NCBI GenBank assembly: GCA_018105865.1
Contig: CM030856.1
Span: forward strand, 11,632,753-11,696,752
Direction: 5' to 3'
Length of the DNA stretch: 64,000 nt
From: Metaphire vulgaris
Taxonomy: Eukaryota; Annelida; Clitellata; Crassiclitellata; Megascolecidae
Shown: piece by piece, positions 48,016 through 60,899 of the stretch
Layout of the letters: every line of letters starts with the position of its first letter
How positions within the stretch are numbered: position 1 is the stretch's first letter
Translations under genes and position numbers: made by a program
Notes under the pieces: generated by a model
Database searches by the model: none
Told to the model about the DNA's origin: nothing
Seen by the model: only the letters and a program-made list of their open reading frames with translations

Positions 48016-48142
48016 ACTTGAACCCCCCAAAAAACACGAAGGCGACTGTTGACACTGTGGATCGTTACTTTATAAAACTATTTGTTCTTCTCTAATTTTA
48101 TGACGAATATCTCTCTCTCTCTGCTCGGTATTCTCGTCGTCG

Positions 48143-48212
<70 letters not shown>

Positions 48213-48902
48213 TATCACCACCAACTTGTGAACTGCACTGTTGCACTTTTAGACGTCGATCTAAAGAGTGAAAAAGTGCAACGCCACGCCTGAGCGAAAA
48301 TGACCATTGTTGTTACTCGTGCAACTGCGACGCCCGTACATGTGGTTGCGTTGCAGAAGGGGTTTTTGTGTGAAAAATACTAACCAAGTCCTATAAATAG
48401 CCTAGCTTTCAGATTTCTGTGTCAAAAATCAAGGGTGTATTTGTCCATCGTACAAGTTTTCAAGGTTCTAAATTCTAAAGTCTGGAATTTGATAAACTGG
48501 AAGGACAATTCTGTGAAATTTGTTGCTCTTTTCGAAAACTAACCTATTCACGATTTTCTTACCGGTAAATTTTGACGTATCAATGAATTTTGAGGTTGGT
48601 CAGGTCTCCCTACAACATTCAAAATGTACAACTGTTTTGATTTAGTGTAAACTTGCAACCACTGAATTTTGTATTCAGATGTACATCTTATGAGCATTAG
48701 GGCTGCGTAAGGTACTGTATATTGTTATTAATCTATGTTTGGGTAAACATTTAGTATAGTCTACGGGTATCAACGCGAAAAGCGTGTACATGTTGATAGG
48801 CCTACCTGTCAACATCTGCTAGTTCACGACGCTCTCCGAACCCTGAATTTGACCCAATAGAAATATTTTATGGTGCACCAATTATGAAACCATGACAACA
48901 CC
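48016..48902. other. Hox 3' UTR and downstream sequence
   Basis: Contains (CAT)n at 48144-48214. No AATAAA was found directly after the stop, so the transcript end is undetermined. Confidence 0.5.
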
Positions 48903-49388
48903 TATGGGGCTGTCCAATAATTACGCCAACAAAATAGGGGTAGGGGGTTTGAAAAAGTTTGACACTTGTCGACAGGGGAAGGGGATCAATATAAATTATT
49001 GACGTCGACAATTTCATTTTGTACAATAATTATAAATTTATTGTAGAATATAAAACTGGTATGCACTCGCCCGCCCTATTTTGTTTTTCTAAAATACGAT
49101 CGTAGACTTTTGCCAATTATAGTATAAAATATTTTTACCTTGTAGGGGTTCACAACTTTTGTCATAAATTCATTAGAAGGGTCACAGAAAGTTGAACAGT
49201 TTTTTGGACAAAAGTGGGTTAAAATTGCCTAAAAACGTTAGCATAATTTATGGACGGCCCCCTGTACGGGGTTCAATGTTTTTGATAAAATTTTAGATGG
49301 TCACCGGAAAGTTCACAGTTGTTGACAATGAGATGAGGTAAAATTGCCAAAAAATGGTCGGCGTAAGCTTAATTAATAGCAGCCCCTG
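48903..49388. mobile_element. MITE family F-related relic, possibly nested
   Basis: GGGGCTGTCCAATAATTACG at the left, an internal AATTTATGGACGGCCCCCTG near 49245-49264, and TAATTAATAGCAGCCCCTG at the right. The three end-like sequences suggest two related elements, one inside or beside the other. No clear duplication. It lies 0.9 kb 3' of the Hox stop codon. Confidence 0.5.
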
Positions 49389-50822
49389 TGGTTGTCAAGT
49401 CACTAGAAGTTTCAAATTCATAATTTGTCAGTGATTGTAAAAAAGATGAATCAGTAGCCATGTATTTGCGCGTGGCTTTGAAATGTTGTATTACGCTGGG
49501 TAAATTTCTTATAACATCATCGATTTCCGCCTATTTCCTGTTGTTGTCGTGAGTTGAAATCTCGCTGACAGATTTTTCGACCATCTGCAGCTGCTGCTGC
49601 TGTATGCATACAGTAGTACATCGGTTGCACATCTGTATACTATCAAGGTCTGTATAGGTCTGTGGAAGGATATGTACAAATAGAACCAGCAAATATCTCC
49701 ATGCCTGGAAATGGGTTTTTTGGGGGTAGTTTGGGGCATATCTTGATACATATTGCATGCATACCATGTCTATCTTACATCTACTGTACTTTCACGTTGC
49801 GTTTGATTTCTTTGGCAAGACGGCGCATGCCTATTGCTGACTGAAAATTCATAGTACGAAATAGTAACATGTACAATGCAGCTTTGTGTGAACTGTGTTA
49901 GTCGCATACGTTTCTTTGCGTTGTTGTTGTCGTCGTCGTCATCGTCGTCATCGTCGTCGTGTCCAAAAGGTTCTTTTTAAATCGCAGCCGACGGTCCGCT
50001 GTTGCGGAACGTTTTCAGAGACTTGCCTAGGGTATTTGACAGCGACGAACGTCTTTGGACATGTCGAAGCTCTTTGACAGCGTTGAACATTGTAGACTTG
50101 CCAAGGGTATTTGACAGCGTTTGAGACAGACTTGTCGAAGCACTTTTGACAGCGTTGAACATTGTAGACTTGTCAAGGGCGCTTCACAGCGTTGAGCTCA
50201 GCGATTACTGAAGCGTGTAGGTTTGTTCAGAGAAATGGCACCGCTATAGATTGGGCCGGATTTGACAATTTGCCTAATATTTATTGCCATTTAATCTGCA
50301 TGACTCATGATGTTTGTGCTGCATAAGTAATACGTTAGAAAACAGCTTTATTCGCAAAGAAAACAGTTCATTTTACGAGAAGACAATCAAAGAGGGCGTT
50401 TAAAGCTGTTTTCTGGTATTTATATTTTTGTCTAGATTTTCCGTCTCTTGGTGTCATTTATTTGTATAGCGCGCCTGTGTAATGCGTGACATGAATGCAT
50501 GGAACCGACACTTCAAGCGGGACTGAGCTAAGGGCCCGAGTTGCTATGCATTATATGCATTATAGCAACAACACACAAATCCAGTCAGGCCATTTATTTC
50601 CTCAGTGATCAGCACCCAAGACCAATAAAACGGGGCCTCGACATTTGAAACAGACCCCAGCAGACCCTTTAAGAGGTCAAGAGGAGACGCGGACCATACA
50701 CAAATGTTAGCATGAACATAGAACTTCCAAAGAATTATAAAATATTATTATTCGACCCCCCCCTTATTAAGAGGAGACCAGTGCCAAGTGCCGCATGCCC
50801 TCTGATAGGGCCTGGACCCCAG

Positions 50823-50883
<61 letters not shown>

Positions 50884-51168
50884 TGATACTTATACTTTCA
50901 CCTTCTGCATAGGACACGAAGATTGCGTGTTGAAAGAATGTGTTATTGATTGATAAACGTTGTCGTCAACAATTGTATTTATAATAATGGTAACAGTGAA
51001 ATTAATGCATTTGTTTCTTGTTTTGTTTGTTCGGTGTTAAAATATTGTCAGGTGAATTATAGATGATACGGTTCCTCGACAAGCAGGTGTTTATCTTATT
51101 CTGCCCCGTGCAATAATGCCCGGATGAATTTTTCACGAATGAGCGATCTATGCTTTGTATATTATGAT

Positions 51169-51216
<48 letters not shown>

Positions 51217-51333
51217 TGTACAATTTCAATCATTCAATCAATTCACTATATTGCACAGGTCTACTTAATGATTGAAACCTGAACCCTACAATATATATTG
51301 CACAGATTGATTGAATGATTGAAATCGAGCCGT

Positions 51334-51369
<36 letters not shown>

Positions 51370-52260
51370 CCTTTACTGCACAATTTTTCAATCAATGCAT
51401 CCCGGTAAATTATTGGTCCAAGAATGGATATAAAAATTCATGAAATCGATAGTAAACGAATTTCCAACAATGTGAAGAAAACGTATTTGTAAATACAACA
51501 GATATAAACGCTAAAAAGCAAATGATTTGCACACATTTTTACAATGAGCAAATATTTCTATTACCATACGCAATTAACTGTCCTATGATACGCGAAAAAT
51601 TTGATCCCCGTACTGTATAAATATAAGAACTAAAATCGTTTGATAACAACTCAATCCCTAATTTTACCAATATTTAAGTCCAAGACTAAATTTTACACGC
51701 CTACACGGAAAATCATGAAATCATTTGGTCCCTGCCATTTTTACATCACCATTTCACACAACAACACTTTATTTCAACTCAAGCGTTAGCGACCCTAGTG
51801 TGGCTTTCACGCAGACAGTAATGCCTCCTAAGCCACTCTAATCCCTGCTAAGCATGATAGAAACGCCATATATAAGCATATATAAATATATATATTTTTT
51901 TAAAGAATTTTAGACGAATAACAAAGCATAACCACGATAAACATCGAGTCTAAATATTCTATGCATGTGCTGACCATAAAAACGAACGCAACGTTGAATA
52001 CTTATGATCTTAGGCCTGTTTCAATGAAATAATAGTAAAGTGAACCTGTATCGTGCCTTTTGCAGGACAATAACATGTCTTAGCGGCTTGGTAATAAACT
52101 AACAGATATGCGCACTGCGCAGCCCAGAACCAACTGTTATTATAGACCAGATACATGGCAGATTTACACTCTAAACCAAGACCCGGGCCGTTTATTAGTT
52201 TAGACACTCCAAACGTCTTCGAAATGACAGGCCACCTGCTACATCTTATCTATCCCTGAG

Positions 52261-52328
<68 letters not shown>

Positions 52329-52502
52329 ATACAAGTATGAAAAATTGCTCATATTCTGCTTATATATGCCGAGCAAAATTGGCGAATTTTCGGTCAGGCT
52401 CATGTTATGTCCAATCGAAAATACAAATCAGATTATAAATTAAAATTGAAACATAAGAAGTAGATAACTGTAACACTGCGTGGGATATATATGATATATA
52501 TG

Positions 52503-52568
<66 letters not shown>

Positions 52569-52589
52569 CAAATGGGCAAATACGAAGTA

Positions 52590-52636
<47 letters not shown>

Positions 52637-52640
52637 TAGC
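49389..52640. other. Gene-free AT-rich stretch
   Basis: TA tracts at 50827-50878, 51172-51214, 51350-51368, 52263-52325; (GA)n at 52529-52567; a minisatellite at 50019. A near-duplicate pair around the TA tract (TGAATGATTGAAATCG-type sequences near 51220-51330) is present. No gene recognised. Confidence 0.6.
50019..50200 (+). repeat. 72-75-bp minisatellite, about 2.5 units
   Basis: Units starting AGACTTGCC/AGACTTGTC at 50019, 50094 and 50166. They share AGGGTATTTGACAGCG, TGTCGAAGC and TTGACAGCGTTGAACATTGT. Confidence 0.8.
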
Positions 52641-52674
52641 GTGCATTAGTCTGCACATAGTGTTTTTAAAAAAA

Positions 52675-52690
52675 CGTTGCCATGGTAACT
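52675..52690. promoter_or_regulatory. X-box motif
   Basis: CGTTGCCATGGTAAC, the same RFX-type palindrome seen at 23137 and nearly the same as 43064. Confidence 0.35.
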
Positions 52691-53296
52691 AGCTAAAGGG
52701 GCTTTCCTAAATGGAAAGCAGGATGATTGGAAAAGAATTGGAAAAGCTGGGCAGGCGAGCAACCGCTCCCTTTTACCCCCTCCCCTCCCTCCCCGCCTCA
52801 CCCCTCCTTCTCTGACTCCTCCAGCCGCGTCCAGGCGTTTGCATACGGCGCTAAATAAATTCCTGGACGGCGGCGTTGACGAATGTAGGCGCCGAAGGAA
52901 AGCGCCGGCACCGATGTGCCGCCACAAACGTCATTCAAACCATCCGACTTTTTCCATATATTATCCGCTCGCCGGATTATATCCGCGGAACACATTCTGT
53001 TGTTAATGTTGTTGTTGTTGTTGTTGTTGTTTGTCGTACCACATTTCTATGCTGCTGATCTATTCTCTGCAGCCACGTGATCACAGCATAGATATAAGTA
53101 ACGACATTGACGAAACCTTGCTTCGTTTTTTAATTTGATATTTCGGTCAATCAAAATAAAACATCAATCAATGAAAAAAACCTCTACGGAGCCAGTGCCA
53201 GTGCTATAATGCCGATAATCATGCGCAATATCAATGGATATGTTAAAATAATAAAAATAATAGACAATAATGAAGGTCTCCGGCGACCCCTGGCAA

Positions 53297-53334
53297 ATAA
53301 TAATAATAATAAATGCGCAATAATAATAATAATA

Positions 53335-53389
<55 letters not shown>

Positions 53390-53457
53390 TTTAATAATAA
53401 TAATAATTTGAGTTAACTATATTTAATTCTTAAAGATTTTGAGGAAACGTTATTTTC

Positions 53458-53537
<80 letters not shown>

Positions 53538-53943
53538 AGAGAAAGAGAAAGAAAGTATGTATATATATATATATACTGTAGATTTGTTTCTATTATTCAT
53601 CCCTTTTCTTTCTCTTTCATCCATTCCTTTGAAGGTAGTGAGGGCGCATACATAGGGGGGGGCGTCGGCTTGTGGTGGAGGGAGAGGAAGAAGCAGTTGC
53701 GCAGGATGTGCGCCCCGCCCTTATAGTCCCGTCTTCAATTCTTTCGGGGCGTATTCCGTGCGATCACGTGACTTCTTTTTTGTAGCGGCCTTCAAAGACG
53801 GTCGAAGGATTCTGCTTCATTTCCGGTCCGCAGAACGAAGTAATTCCGGTGAATTATTTAGCGCCAGCTTACACTTGTCGGTACTTCATTTCGTCTGACA
53901 TTCTTTCTCCTTGGTCGTTACTATACGCTCATAACATGAACTG

Positions 53944-54006
<63 letters not shown>
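53297..54006 (+). repeat. TAA, GA and TA tracts
   Basis: (TAA)n 53297-53405, (GA)n 53457-53551, (TA)n 53947-54006. Confidence 0.95.
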
Positions 54007-54011
<5 letters not shown>

Positions 54012-54209
54012 GTGTATATCGCCATATATATATATCCCCATTTATATGTATATTGTATTGTATATATATATCCCATATATCGCCCATCGCCATATATATA
54101 TATATATATATTCATATATGCAAATATACAGTATAGATGGCTATATATAGGATATATATATATACATTATATTTATATTTATACATACGTACATACATAC
54201 ATACATACA

Positions 54210-54435
54210 CAACCCATCGTTATTCAAGCCCAACCCACAAAAGAAATATAGGGTTATTTGACCGAGCCCAACCCACCATGATACATCACAATTTTTAAAC
54301 TATGACTTATTTTCTTGATCTTGCCCAACCCAACCCAGCTTAACCATTTAAATTTCTGACCCAACCTATACCCTACCCAACTCATGAGTACCGGTAGATC
54401 CAACCCATGCCCTTGTCTGATATGTCCCCCCTCTC
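54210..54435. mobile_element. MITE family G relic (reverse orientation)
   Basis: Repeated CCCAACCCA units, CAACCCATG, AACTATGACTTATTTTC and ATTTAAATTTCTGACCCAAC reverse-complement to the interior of 41529. Ends are degraded. Confidence 0.6.
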
Positions 54436-55610
54436 TTTGCAGGCACTAGATTTTTGGACCTCTTTGTGATAGAAAGACCTTGTGTGTGTGTGTGTGTGTG
54501 TGTGTGTTTGTTTGTTCATAGGCGCCATGGATTTTCGTGGATATATTCCATCATTGATTTTCCTTCCGATCAATACGATCCTGCGAGGCTGATCCAAGCG
54601 GAGACTTTGAACCGAGCGATAATACCCAAGATCAAAACAGACCCTAGGACGTGCTGAGAATGTCCCCGTTCCACCCCAAGAGCCCCCCGCCCCCCAACCC
54701 ACCCCATTCCACACTGCCCTCCCCACCCACCACCACCACCACCACCGCCGCCCCCCCCCCATCGGCCATCGGCGTGCCCATAATGGGATTGGCACTCTCA
54801 GACACAATCCATCATTGCAACTGGCTTCCGGTATTGTCCGGCCCAATTCGACGACGTATATTGCGTTCTTACTGTAGTTTGGTTCTTTCGGCGATCATTC
54901 TTGTTCTTTGTTATTTTTTTCGCTTTTAAATTTATCGTTTGTCACCCCCCCTGCGGCAGCGTCACCGGCTGTATACAGAACGCCGGTTTTATCCATTCCG
55001 TGGATATATTTGCACTGAGAAGAAACCTATATTCTGGGATTGGATTTCTCTGTTATCCATCCATCTGTCGTTCAAATCCAGTTCTCGAAGTCTTCCTTGT
55101 ACTGTATTTGATTTGTACGAGACTGGATCCTGTCTGGATTTAGGGTCTGCTGAGAAGTCCACGCCTTTTTTAAAGAGACTTTGTAGGATTTGATGGAGGA
55201 TGGACCGGTGGATGGATGGACGATGGACGGATGGTTGGAAAGAACGAAGGATGAAACGAATGACGGACGCGGAGCCGGAGAGGAGATAAGATGGATGGAC
55301 GGAACGAGATTTAATGAACCGAAGGATAGATAGAGGGTGAGGGTGAGGGTGAGGGTGAATCGGGAGGAAGGGAGGGAGGGAGGGAAGAAAGGACGAATGA
55401 ATCGTTGGGACTTTTGGTTGCGCGGAGAGATGGATGGATGCGATTGGTTGGATAAGTAATTGGGGCCGGTTTTTGGACCGAGGGCCGTGGCGACGATGGC
55501 GCTGACGTAGTTGGATCAAGACCAGGACGATTTTGGCAGAGGATATCCCAACTGGGGGATATGCAGCGCCGATAAATCGACAGCGGGCAAAAAGAGAGAG
55601 AGAAGACAAA
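54436..55610. other. Gene-free stretch
   Basis: (TG)n at 54480-54507, a CCACCACC-rich segment at 54715-54750, and GGATGGATGGAC/GAGGGT purine-rich repeats at 55195-55440. No gene recognised. Confidence 0.5.
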
Positions 55611-55614
55611 TTAA

Positions 55615-55686
55615 CCCCTTAACTGGGGATCCCGGATATATGTGTCTATTTTACATTGAGTTACAGTTAAATGCACAGTTAAGGGG
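55615..55686. mobile_element. TTAA mini-element copy
   Basis: 72-bp copy with TTAA on the left and TAAA on the right, lying 57 bp from a family-A hAT MITE. Confidence 0.78.
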
Positions 55687-55743
55687 TAAAGGCAGTCAAG
55701 CAAGCAGCAGCAGCAGCGAGACAGAAACGACCAAGCACACCGA

Positions 55744-55917
55744 CAGTGGCGGTTCCACCGGGGGGGGCAGGGGCCCGTGCCCCCTACTGAATGCCTGGCC
55801 CCCCAGTGGGGACCCTATACTTAATGCTACATACATTAAACAGCAAATGGTGGCCCCCATGATTAGAAGTTGCCACCCCAACGCCCCCCCACTTGCCAAA
55901 TCCTAGAGCCGCCACTG
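55744..55917. mobile_element. hAT-type MITE, family A
   Basis: 174-bp copy in the same orientation as 2882, flanked by a perfect 8-bp duplication CACACCGA (55736-55743 and 55918-55925). Confidence 0.9.
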
Positions 55918-56079
55918 CACACCGACAGACACGAAGGCAAATGATCATGCAGGCGCTGAATTTATATAGCGCTTCGTTTGAAAATTTCAGCACACTGGGC
56001 GGGCATGAAGAGCGGGGAAAAACGTCCAACTCCCAAAACTTCTCTCTCTCCGTCATCTTTGGACATTCTCGTTTTGAAC

Positions 56080-56303
56080 TGATTTCAAAGAGTCTCTCAC
56101 CCACGGATATTTTTACATCCCCTAACACCACCCGCCCCAGTACCCCCAATCTAAGACAGACGCCCCCTCTCCCAAGCACCCCCCCCAATTGAGCTAGGGA
56201 TGACCTTTTTTGCTTGTCAGACTTTTTCGGCAGGTGCCCCCGCCCCGCCCCCAGAAAACACCGACATCCCCAAATTGAGAATCCTAGAGATAGCCCTGCC
56301 CTC
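56080..56303. mobile_element. MITE family D relic
   Basis: Contains GGATATTTTTACATCCCC, GACCTTTTTTGCTTGTCAGA and GAATCCTAGAGATAGCCCTG in family-D order. The left end is unclear. Confidence 0.65.
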
Positions 56304-56776
56304 GCCCACCCATCCAGGAATCGAGGGAAATCAGTGAAAAAATATTTCACGGCCTGCTTGGTCGAAAAAAGGACTCGAAATCCAATACGGCGAAAGTTGT
56401 GCTTTTCAAACGTCCTGATCGCTAATTCGCGCGTGACTGCATACTGCATAGCAACACATGGCAACGCTGGGTTAGACGATGATGACGGCGGCAGAAAAGA
56501 CGCGGGCAATAATAATAATAATCGTCGAGAAAATCTGGGAATGTAGTTTGAGTAAGGGGTGTTCTCTCCTCCTCCCCTTCCCCTCCGCCTCCGCCACCGC
56601 CCCGCCCCGCCCACTTCCCAACCCATTCCACCCTCTCACCCCCACCCCACGCCGCCAGCCAGTTTATCTTCGGGGCCGACCGTTTAAAAAGGTTCGTGCA
56701 AGCAAGCTAGCGAGCACACGTCAAAATCAATGACGCTAATAAACCATCGTCTGCGCGTAGTTTAGAGCCGAACCGC

Positions 56777-57013
<237 letters not shown>

Positions 57014-57759
57014 GCGAGTGATGTGGAGGAGGGGGTAACGAGACTTGACGCCACGTATGACAAACGTACGGTCTGTTTTGGACTGTTTTTACGACCGCGT
57101 TTTTGCGCGGCCGAGAGCCGAGAGCCGAGCCGAGAGCCGAGAGGCGCGCCCTTCGGAACGATCGGCCTCGGTCGGTCCCCCGACCTCGGTGAATTCACCG
57201 TCTCTGTTCGTGTCTGGCTGCGTGTCCGCCTCTCGATGTCTCTGCGTCCGTGTCTGCTCTGCCTGATCTTCACAACCGAATTTCTTAATTAAAACCCTCT
57301 CTCTGCTTCCAACGTCGTTCCTGATTTCACGTGTTAAGAGCAAAGGCGCATCGTAAATCGTACGTTCCCAACTCCCCACCCCCATCCCACCCCACCCCCA
57401 CCCCACCCCACCCCACCCCACCCCACACACACACAAACACGCACACTCCACCTTTCTTCTTCTTCGTCCGTCGTCTTAAAAGCTTCGCGACTTGCTGCCA
57501 AGTCCCAGGGGAATCTCACGGATCCCATCTCTGTTCTGGTGGACCGTGGACACGCCGGACACCGTGAAACACCACCGCTGGGAACTCATGTTTAATGTAG
57601 AACCTCGCGATAATTATTTACCGCAAGCATCTGTCTTGCTGTCGCCGACGACCCGTGGAGTGTAGAGTAAAGACTGCTGATTTTCTGTGCACGACTTAAT
57701 GACTTCTATAGCGCAATTCTACAGTGCGTCTAGCTCACGAGTCGATGATTCTAATGCTT

Positions 57760-57999
57760 AGGGACCGTCCATAAATGACGTCACGCACTTAATATAATGG
57801 GTATTTTCAAACGAATTTTCATTGCAATACCCGCTTCATTCAATAAATAAGTGAATTGAAACATTAATTTTGACGTTAAAGGATGAGGGAGGAGAGGTTA
57901 ACGCGTTGTGACGTCATTTTCGGTGGTCTGACTTTTTTGACCAGGGAGTAGGAGGTAAAACTGCCAATATTCGCGTGACGTCATTTATGGACGGCCCCT
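57760..57999. mobile_element. MITE family F (GGCCGTCCATAAATGACGTCA ends)
   Basis: 240-bp element with imperfect inverted ends AGGGACCGTCCATAAATGAC and GTCATTTATGGACGGCCCCT. Flanks are TAATGCTT and TAATGCGT (7 of 8). No ORF. Confidence 0.85.
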
Positions 58000-58758
58000 T
58001 AATGCGTAGAGGAGCATGGAATGAACGCAAAGGGTTTGGTCACGACTCCAACGTTCTGTCTCCAACGTTTGGTGTCTGGCTTTCAAGTCATCTGCGCTTA
58101 GGAAATGTTTCGAAATTACAAAAGCTATTTGTCGAAGGGAAAACGAGAAAAGCAGATGAAATACATTTGTTTGCAGCTGCGTCTATTTCTTTGTTCTTTT
58201 TAAGCAATCCATTCTGATGAAATATTAACGCCGAATAGGCATACATATAGATATTAGCGTAAAAATAATCTTTGCAAGCTCTAATTCAGTCCGCGGTCAG
58301 TCAGCCAGCCAGTCAGTCATTCATTCATTTAGTCTGTCAGCCAGTCAGTCAGTCAGTTAGTCAGTAAGTAAGTCGGCCAATCAGTCCGTCGGTCGGTCGG
58401 TCGGTCATTTATTCATTCATTCAGTCAGTCATTAAGTCATCTCACACTCTCTCTCTCTCTCTGCTTTCACCATCCGCCATTTCGCTCACCTGACCCCTGA
58501 CCCCTACCTCAGCAGCTTCAGCCGCCGAAGCGTCCGACCGTGACCTTGCTCCTCGTAGTGTTTAGAGCCAAGTCGCCAGTGCGCATGCGCGGCGTACCTG
58601 GCGACCCAGCAGGCGCCGTGTTCGCCTTCACTCGGCGCTTTTATGTGTCCGAAACACCGGCAAGTTTCGCCGTCGTATGCCAAATACCCATAAAAATCGG
58701 AGAGGGAGAGGGGGTGAGGGCATGAGTAAATCCCAAGAGCCAGACAGTTTACCAAAAA

Positions 58759-58816
<58 letters not shown>

Positions 58817-59225
58817 ATACATATAATATTATATGTATATAATTTTTGTATATGTATATATTGGTATTGTCTATCATTATTCTGTTTCCGATACTTTTCT
58901 TGTTTTATTGTTGCAATCAATACCGTATTCGGCTCCGTTACGTCGGGACTCGGGAGAATAGACTCCAGGAGAGGACATGGCGTATATGGCGGGTGGGATG
59001 GGGGAAACATGGGTGTCCTTCTGGACTATTAACAGACTTTACGACCGTGGGCGTGACGCCAGAGAGGGCCGCGGTTCGGGTGGGGAGGGATCGAAGGGGT
59101 GGGTGGGTGGGTGGATGGGTGCAGTAAATCTATTCAATATGCAGGAGGAGGAGGAGGAGGAGGAGGAGGAGCTGTTAGAGTGTATCTAGTGCATCGTTTA
59201 TTGCCCTGCCGACCTGTTTTTGGGG
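58000..59225. other. Gene-free stretch upstream of the candidate SNAG-like gene
   Basis: CAGT/GGTC/TTCA tetranucleotide repeats at 58290-58435, (TA)n at 58763-58813, GGGT and GGA runs at 59095-59170. Positions 58480-58700 are ordinary-complexity, CpG-containing sequence. No gene recognised. Confidence 0.5.
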
Positions 59226-59227
59226 CG

Positions 59228-59245
59228 CGCTATATAAAAGGGCAG
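59228..59245 (+). promoter_or_regulatory. Candidate TATA core promoter
   Basis: TATATAAAAG preceded directly by GGGGCGCGC, resembling a BRE-plus-TATA core promoter. It lies about 60 bp before the ATG of the exon at 59296, leaving room for a start site near 59260. Caution: GCGCTATATAAA also resembles the dispersed retroposon-tail motif found elsewhere in the window. Confidence 0.45.
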
Positions 59246-59295
59246 CCCGGAGCCTGTCTGGACGCCACAGCCGATCGGGAGTGGGACGGCGCAGG

Positions 59296-59406
59296 ATGCC
59301 GGGCAAGGCGAAGGTTTTTCTCCGGAAAAGAGGCGATCTTCTATTAAAACCTAAGGTGGAGAGTTTTTCAGACGACAAAGACCCCGACGACGAAGCGGGG
59401 AATACT
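59296..59406 (+). CDS. Putative first coding exon, SNAG-like N-terminus
   Basis: A 37-codon open exon starting at ATG 59296 and ending in phase 0 at a good donor (ACT|GTACGT). The N-terminus reads MPGKAKVFLRKRGDLLLK and is followed by an acidic Asp/Glu/Lys stretch. The segment KVFLRKR resembles the SNAG repressor motif (MPxxFLVK-type) of OVO-like, Snail and Gfi zinc-finger proteins, although three residues lie between MP and K. A TATA-like element sits about 60 bp upstream and a possible next exon at 59871. No zinc fingers occur in the rest of the window, so later exons would lie beyond position 64000. The gene identity is unproven. Seen: ORF, donor and TATA-like sequence. Inferred: that this is a real gene start and SNAG-type. 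Confidence 0.45.
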
Positions 59407-59870
59407 GTACGTGATCATCACACACACACACACAACGGTGCTATATAATCGTAAAAACGATTTCCGTGACGTCATTTTTTTGCGTGACGTCATCGTGAGT
59501 GACTTTCCGGTTTCTGGAGTACCGGTAGATCTTGCGCAGATCTCACTGCGCGTTGTCATGGAGTCTGGATTATAGATCATCGTCATGAGTTTGGATTTCT
59601 AGAAATCCCCGCGGCTGTCACACGACGCGCCGGATCGGGTCGTATACGTCCGGATAATCGTGGATCGCGTTAGATCCAGAAAGCTGTCCGCGTCCGGGGC
59701 GTCCATCTGGATCAAACCACGCGTCAGTTTTCACGGCGGCGGCGGCGGCGGCAAGTTTCCAATAATTTCTATCGCCTTCTTCCGATGTCTCTATTCCGGC
59801 CGCCATGTAGGAATTACTCGCTTGCTTACTTACTTACTTGCTTACTTACTTAATTAGGTGTAGGCTTAAG

Positions 59871-59984
59871 CCTAAGGCCTGCGATGTCGTGGCCTCGTCT
59901 TACGACGTCGTTGATCTGAACTCGCCTAATTCTGACCAATGGAAGGAACTCTTGCGAACTGGAGGGGTCGAAAATGACGTCCCG
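59871..59984 (+). CDS. Possible second exon of the gene starting at 59296
   Basis: A 38-codon segment in phase 0, ending at a strong donor (CCG|GTGAGT) and in frame with the exon at 59296. It is non-repetitive and encodes a mixed-composition peptide that includes SSYDVVDLNS and QWKELLR, with no domain I recognise. The only acceptor that keeps frame with phase 0 is a weak AAG at 59870. Better-placed AG sites at 59857 and 59863 would not keep frame. It is reported as linked to the preceding exon only because of the phase match and the strong donor. Confidence 0.3.
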
Positions 59985-60213
59985 GTGAGTGAGCGAATCG
60001 CAGGTCACTCAGATCTGGTCTTTCTATTAATATCCATGATAGCATGATCTCATATATTTTTATATTTCATTGAGCTTTGCCATCTTACCGCCTCCCCACC
60101 ATTAAATTAAGGCGTGTAAATATCAACACTCATTTTATGTGGGTAAATTTTCATCGTATCTGCCGAAAGGGTTCACCCAATCAACCGTACCGACCCCATC
60201 GGAGGGTTGACCC

Positions 60214-60420
60214 CAGGGTTATTTCTAGGATTATCAATGGGGGGGCGGTGTCGGTTTATTTTGGGGGTCCCTGCCGAAAAAGTCTGACAAGCAAAAAAAG
60301 GTCATCCTATAACATGACGTCTTTGACATGACGTCTTTATCTATTATGACATCCCAGGCTCAGATTGGGGGTCGGAGGAGGTCGGGGGCGTTAGGGGGGG
60401 AGGTTGTAAAAATATCACTG
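60214..60420. mobile_element. hAT-type MITE, family D
   Basis: 207-bp element starting CAGGGTTATTTCTAGGATTA and ending ATATCACTG. Flanks are GTTGACCC and GTTGACTC (7 of 8). The interior contains GTCTGACAAGCAAAAAAAGG, the family-D signature. Confidence 0.82.
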
Positions 60421-60737
60421 GTTGACTCGGACATTTGATTAAAAAGATGCCTCAAAATAATAGGTCTACTACCAATTGAAATCATATTTCAGTGATGCTC
60501 TATATATGGCAAGTTAATATTTCTAATGAGCGAGGACCAATATAAATTATAGGCAATAAATTAATTACTCTCTAATAATATCGGATTTTTATTTATCAGG
60601 ATATAGGATGCCAGTTAAATTACCCGATGGGCTCATATCACGAGTTAGACGACTGAGGGCCTCAACATATAATATGCAAATGACCCGGGTCTTACTGTCT
60701 ACACTGACCTCAAAAAGGTTTATATGCCAACAAACTC

Positions 60738-60740
<3 letters not shown>

Positions 60741-60832
<92 letters not shown>

Positions 60833-60845
60833 CAGACAGACAGAC
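60741..60845 (+). repeat. TA, GA and CAGA tracts
   Basis: (TA)n 60741-60786, (GA)n 60801-60828, (CAGA)n to 60847. Confidence 0.95.
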
Positions 60846-60899
60846 AGGGAGAGAGAGACATGGATAGAGAGACATAGAGACAGAGTTGCATGGGCAATA

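Noticed and set aside
57023..57292. 89-codon plus-strand open frame after the TC tract
   Set aside because: Composition reflects CpG-rich repeats; no domain and no splice context.
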